A stretch of DNA of 64,000 nucleotides from Acidobacteriota bacterium. Its GTDB lineage: Bacteria; Acidobacteriota; Terriglobia; Terriglobales; Acidobacteriaceae. Location: assembly GCA_013289875.1 (NCBI GenBank), contig JABCZC010000003.1, positions 1 through 64,000 of the forward strand, read 5' to 3'. The notes beneath the pieces were generated by a model that was given only the letters and a program-made list of their open reading frames with translations, was not told the DNA's origin and made no database searches. Of this stretch, positions 62,673-64,000 are shown in pieces (positions within the stretch are counted from its first letter, which is position 1; every line of letters starts with the position of its first letter). The position numbers were made by a program, and so were the translations under genes.

Positions 62673-64000
62673 CTATTCGTAGCGAAGCGCCGTCATGGGA
62701 TCGACCTCGGAGGCTCGTCGCGCCGGCAGTGCACAAGCAATTGCCGCCACTGTTGCGAGTAGCACCGTCACAGCGAGGAGGATCAGCGGATCGCGCGAGC
62801 TGCCCTCAGCCCACCGAACCAGAATCTTGTTCAAGGCCAGCGTCAGCATCACTCCGGCCAGAATGCCGCCGCCCACACTCATCACTGTCGATGCGAAGAC
62901 AATGCGCAGCACGTGCCCACGCTGCGCGCCCAGCGCCATGCGGATTCCAAACTCGTTCGTCCGTTGTTCCACCGAATACGACACCACACTGTACAACCCG
63001 ACCGCTGCCAGCGCCAATGCCAGCACTGCGAATGCGCCGAAGATCCACGCCACCAGGTGCTCCTGCTGCCACTCCGGCTGATCTGAGATCCATTGCTCCA
63101 GGTTCTGGACCTGCCCGATGACCTGCTGGTCCGGATCCACCGCATTCACCTGCGCCGCCACCGCATGCACCAGCGACAGCGGAGGCACATCCGACCGGAC
63201 CAGTATCTGCGTATACGTGCCCATGACCATAGTGAAGGGAAGAAACGCCTCCGGCTTGATCGGATTTCGCAGGCCGTCATCGCGTTTGTCGGCGATGATG
63301 CCAACGATCTGCATCCACCCATCTGCGCCCGGCGCCATCAGCACGAACGGCGGCTGAGGCGTCAGCGCCGCTACCTTCAGCGAGTGGCCGATCGCGTCGC
63401 CATTCGGAAAATATTGCGTCGCCAGCGTCTGGTTGATCACCACCACATGCGCCGCGTTGTGATTCTCCGTCTCATCCCAGATACGTCCCTGCGCCAGCCT
63501 GATCCTCAGCGCCGGAAAATACCCCGGGTTCACCAAGTTGATCAGCGCAGACTGCTGCTCCGTCGCCGGACGCCCCAGGATCTCAAATTTCGTCTCGAAG
63601 CCGTTCGACGGGGGGGTCGCATTCGACGACATCGCCGTCATCGTCACTCCCGGCACCGTACCAGCCTTCGCGAGAAGCTGTTCGAAGTACGCCGACCGCT
63701 CAGCCCACGTCGTGTATGTGCCATCGTGGATCGGAATCCCCACCGACATAACATTGTGCGGATCATACCCAAGCGGCGTGTGCAACAGCTTCAGAAAGCC
63801 CTCCATCGCCGCGCTCGCTCCCGCCAGCATCAGCAGCGTCAGCGCAATCTGCCCGGCGATCAGCGCGTTGTGGGTCGCGCGTCCGCGCACGCCACCGGCA
63901 ACGCGCCGCGTGCTCGACTGCATTACCTGGCTCACCTCGGGACGCGACAACTGCAACGCCGGCCATAGCCCGAACAGGATCCCCGTCAGCATCGCCACTC
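62673..64000 (-). CDS. MacB-like ABC transporter permease, C-terminal part (cut by window end)
   Basis: At least 441 residues of an integral membrane protein that continues past the right edge. The visible part starts in a membrane segment and LWPALQLSRPEV, then comes a second half with a membrane segment (NALIAGQIALTLLMLAGA), a MacB-type periplasmic domain (YFEQLLAKAGTVPGV, LVNPGYFPALRIRLAQGR), and the FtsX-like core (FAVLALALAAVGLYSVVSYSV, RTNEFGIRMALGAQRGHVL) ending in ASEVDPMTALRYE. This duplicated layout is typical of the acidobacterial ADOP-type permeases of about 800 residues. The exported substrate is unknown. Confidence 0.9.
   Translation of the reverse strand, partial: VAMLTGILFGLWPALQLSRPEVSQVMQSSTRRVAGGVRGRATHNALIAGQIALTLLMLAGASAAMEGFLKLLHTPLGYDPHNVMSVGIPIHDGTYTTWAERSAYFEQLLAKAGTVPGVTMTAMSSNATPPSNGFETKFEILGRPATEQQSALINLVNPGYFPALRIRLAQGRIWDETENHNAAHVVVINQTLATQYFPNGDAIGHSLKVAALTPQPPFVLMAPGADGWMQIVGIIADKRDDGLRNPIKPEAFLPFTMVMGTYTQILVRSDVPPLSLVHAVAAQVNAVDPDQQVIGQVQNLEQWISDQPEWQQEHLVAWIFGAFAVLALALAAVGLYSVVSYSVEQRTNEFGIRMALGAQRGHVLRIVFASTVMSVGGGILAGVMLTLALNKILVRWAEGSSRDPLILLAVTVLLATVAAIACALPARRASEVDPMTALRYE

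Noticed and set aside
63093-63968. 291-codon plus-strand frame opposite the permease gene
   Set aside because: Extremely Arg/His-rich antisense shadow of the MacB-like gene.
1-64000. CRISPR arrays, rRNA operons, intact tRNA genes
   Set aside because: No regularly spaced repeats, no rRNA-like stretches, and the only tRNA-like sequences are the two 3' halves.

Overview
The window looks like chromosome from a member of the Acidobacteriota (class Terriglobia is my best guess). The grounds are gene content, not a database search: a giant TonB-dependent receptor with an N-terminal carboxypeptidase-like domain and no SusD partner, a Ser/Thr kinase fused to a TolB-type propeller, a propeller-type sensor kinase, a MacB-like permease of the acidobacterial kind, and many secreted glycoside hydrolases. 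No intact tRNA, no rRNA and no CRISPR array was seen.

Region 1 (1-8.2 kb) is a scrap yard. It holds the tail of a zincin-like metallopeptidase gene, a protein kinase gene bracketed by two similar palindromic repeats, two 5'-truncated genes joined head to head at about 4121, the 3' halves of a tRNA-Pro(CGG) and a tRNA-Cys(GCA) gene without their 5' halves (attachment-site scars), a frameshifted scrap of an ISXO2/IS1595-type transposase, an intact secreted glycosidase, and the first ~20 codons of a lost response regulator. This looks like the end of one or more old integrated elements.

Region 2 (8.2-16.3 kb, minus strand) is one transcription unit: RsbW-like kinase, STAS protein, MlaE, MlaF, MlaD, an ABC auxiliary lipoprotein and a large hybrid sensor kinase. 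It joins outer-membrane lipid transport to partner-switch and phosphorelay proteins.

Region 3 (16.6-39.5 kb) is an L-rhamnose locus. rhaT diverges from rhaI, the aldolase/dehydrogenase fusion, rhaB, lutABC and a regulator that combines an IclR-like DNA-binding domain with a periplasmic-binding-protein domain. The genes are enough to take rhamnose to dihydroxyacetone phosphate and pyruvate. A motif shared by the rhaT-rhaI intergenic region and the regulator promoter is a candidate operator. Two unrelated alpha-L-rhamnosidases (GH106, GH78), an AraC regulator and a propeller histidine kinase/response regulator pair lie downstream, with an MBL-fold hydrolase and rpiA.

Region 4 (39.5-48.4 kb) has an amino acid permease, a UdgX-type uracil-DNA glycosylase and a tightly overlapping three-gene cluster: transglutaminase, ATP-grasp/alpha-E fusion, and transglutaminase/DUF2126. 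This cluster type is widespread but its product is unknown; it is the best candidate here for an undescribed system.

Region 5 (48.5-61.5 kb) is a glucuronoxylan/aldouronate locus: mannonate dehydratase, GH67 alpha-glucuronidase, GH3 beta-xylosidase-like enzyme, ROK regulator and an SDR dehydrogenase, divergent from the TonB-dependent receptor. The right end (61.6-64 kb) holds a nucleotide-sugar dehydratase/epimerase and a permease gene cut by the window edge.
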